Origin: Fluviibacter sp964498255
GTDB lineage: Bacteria > Pseudomonadota > Gammaproteobacteria > Burkholderiales > Rhodocyclaceae
Length of the DNA: 5,279 nt
Direction of reading: 5' to 3'
NCBI GenBank assembly: GCA_964498255.1
Contig: CAZCGW010000059.1
Coordinates: forward strand, 1 to 5,279
The notes beneath the pieces were generated by a model. That model worked only from the letters and a program-made list of their open reading frames with translations, did not search any database and was not told where the DNA came from. The position numbers were made by a program, and so were the translations under genes. Of the stretch, positions 5,122 to 5,279 are shown piece by piece (position 1 is the first letter of the stretch; each line of letters begins with the position of its first letter).

Positions 5122-5279
5122 TATGCACCTGCCTTTCTAACACGCTTGGCGGCCGGCTTTTTGTCCGACTTACCTTCATCATCACCACGTGGACGACGCG
5201 GCGCACGCTTTGGTTCTTCAACCACAGCAGGCTGCTCGCCCGGCGCCAGATGCTCGCCCTTGTAGACCCAAACCTTGAT
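5121..5279 (-). CDS. rpsC: 30S ribosomal protein S3, C-terminal end (partial)
   Basis: The last 52 codons and the TAA stop of rpsC; the start and the KH RNA-binding domain lie beyond the window edge at 5279. The visible part begins IKVWVYKGEHL, matching the final beta strand of the S3 C-terminal domain (E. coli has VKVWIFKGE). About 40 Pro/Lys/Arg-rich residues follow, ending KRVRKAGA, apparently a disordered basic tail longer than that of E. coli S3. In known ribosomes S3 sits on the 30S head at the mRNA entry channel and takes part in mRNA unwinding. Its stop overlaps the rplP start by one base (TAATG), so the two are probably translationally coupled. The next gene being rplP is the canonical S10 order. 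It is absent from a start-to-stop ORF search only because its start is outside the window. Confidence 0.95.
   Translation of the reverse strand: MKVWVYKGEHLAPGEQPAVVEEPKRAPRRPRGDDEGKSDKKPAAKRVRKAGA

Overview
The window is a contiguous stretch of the S10 and spc ribosomal-protein gene clusters, all read from the minus strand. In transcription order (high to low coordinates) it holds the 3' end of rpsC, then rplP, rpmC and rpsQ (end of S10), a 177-bp gap, and rplN, rplX, rplE, rpsN, rpsH, rplF, rplR, rpsE, rpmD and rplO (spc). rplO runs to the window edge, lacking only part of its presumed stop codon. Gene order is that of Escherichia coli and other proteobacteria. The protein sequences (for example S3 with a long basic tail, L16 with EYYV, S8 starting MAMSDPIADM, zinc-free S14 of 101 aa) and the moderately GC-rich composition suggest a betaproteobacterium of the Burkholderiales, possibly Oxalobacteraceae. 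The family call is recall-based inference; the genus cannot be named.

The genes are packed tightly: TAATG overlap at rpsC/rplP, 2-3 bp gaps at rplP/rpmC, rpmC/rpsQ and rpsE/rpmD, and 7-24 bp elsewhere within spc. Shine-Dalgarno (SD) sequences are often built into or onto the preceding stop codon, consistent with coupled translation. Every reading frame is intact and of normal family length. I see no pseudogene, insertion, mobile element, RNA gene or CRISPR array.

The only substantial noncoding stretch is 4073-4249, the S10/spc boundary. It has a perfect 12-bp-arm hairpin just after rpsQ, a strong sigma70-type promoter reading into rplN (TTGCAA, 17 bp, TATAAT) whose -10 box lies in a second perfect 10-bp inverted repeat, and a third inverted repeat (ATTGCACA-N2-TGTGCAAT) in the predicted rplN leader. 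This is the part worth a second look.

Together the products build both ribosomal subunits: S3, S5, S8, S14 and S17 in the 30S; L5 and L18 (5S rRNA binders), L6, L14, L15, L16, L24, L29 and L30 in the 50S. I found no undescribed biological system; the window is ordinary, highly conserved housekeeping DNA with one interesting regulatory junction.
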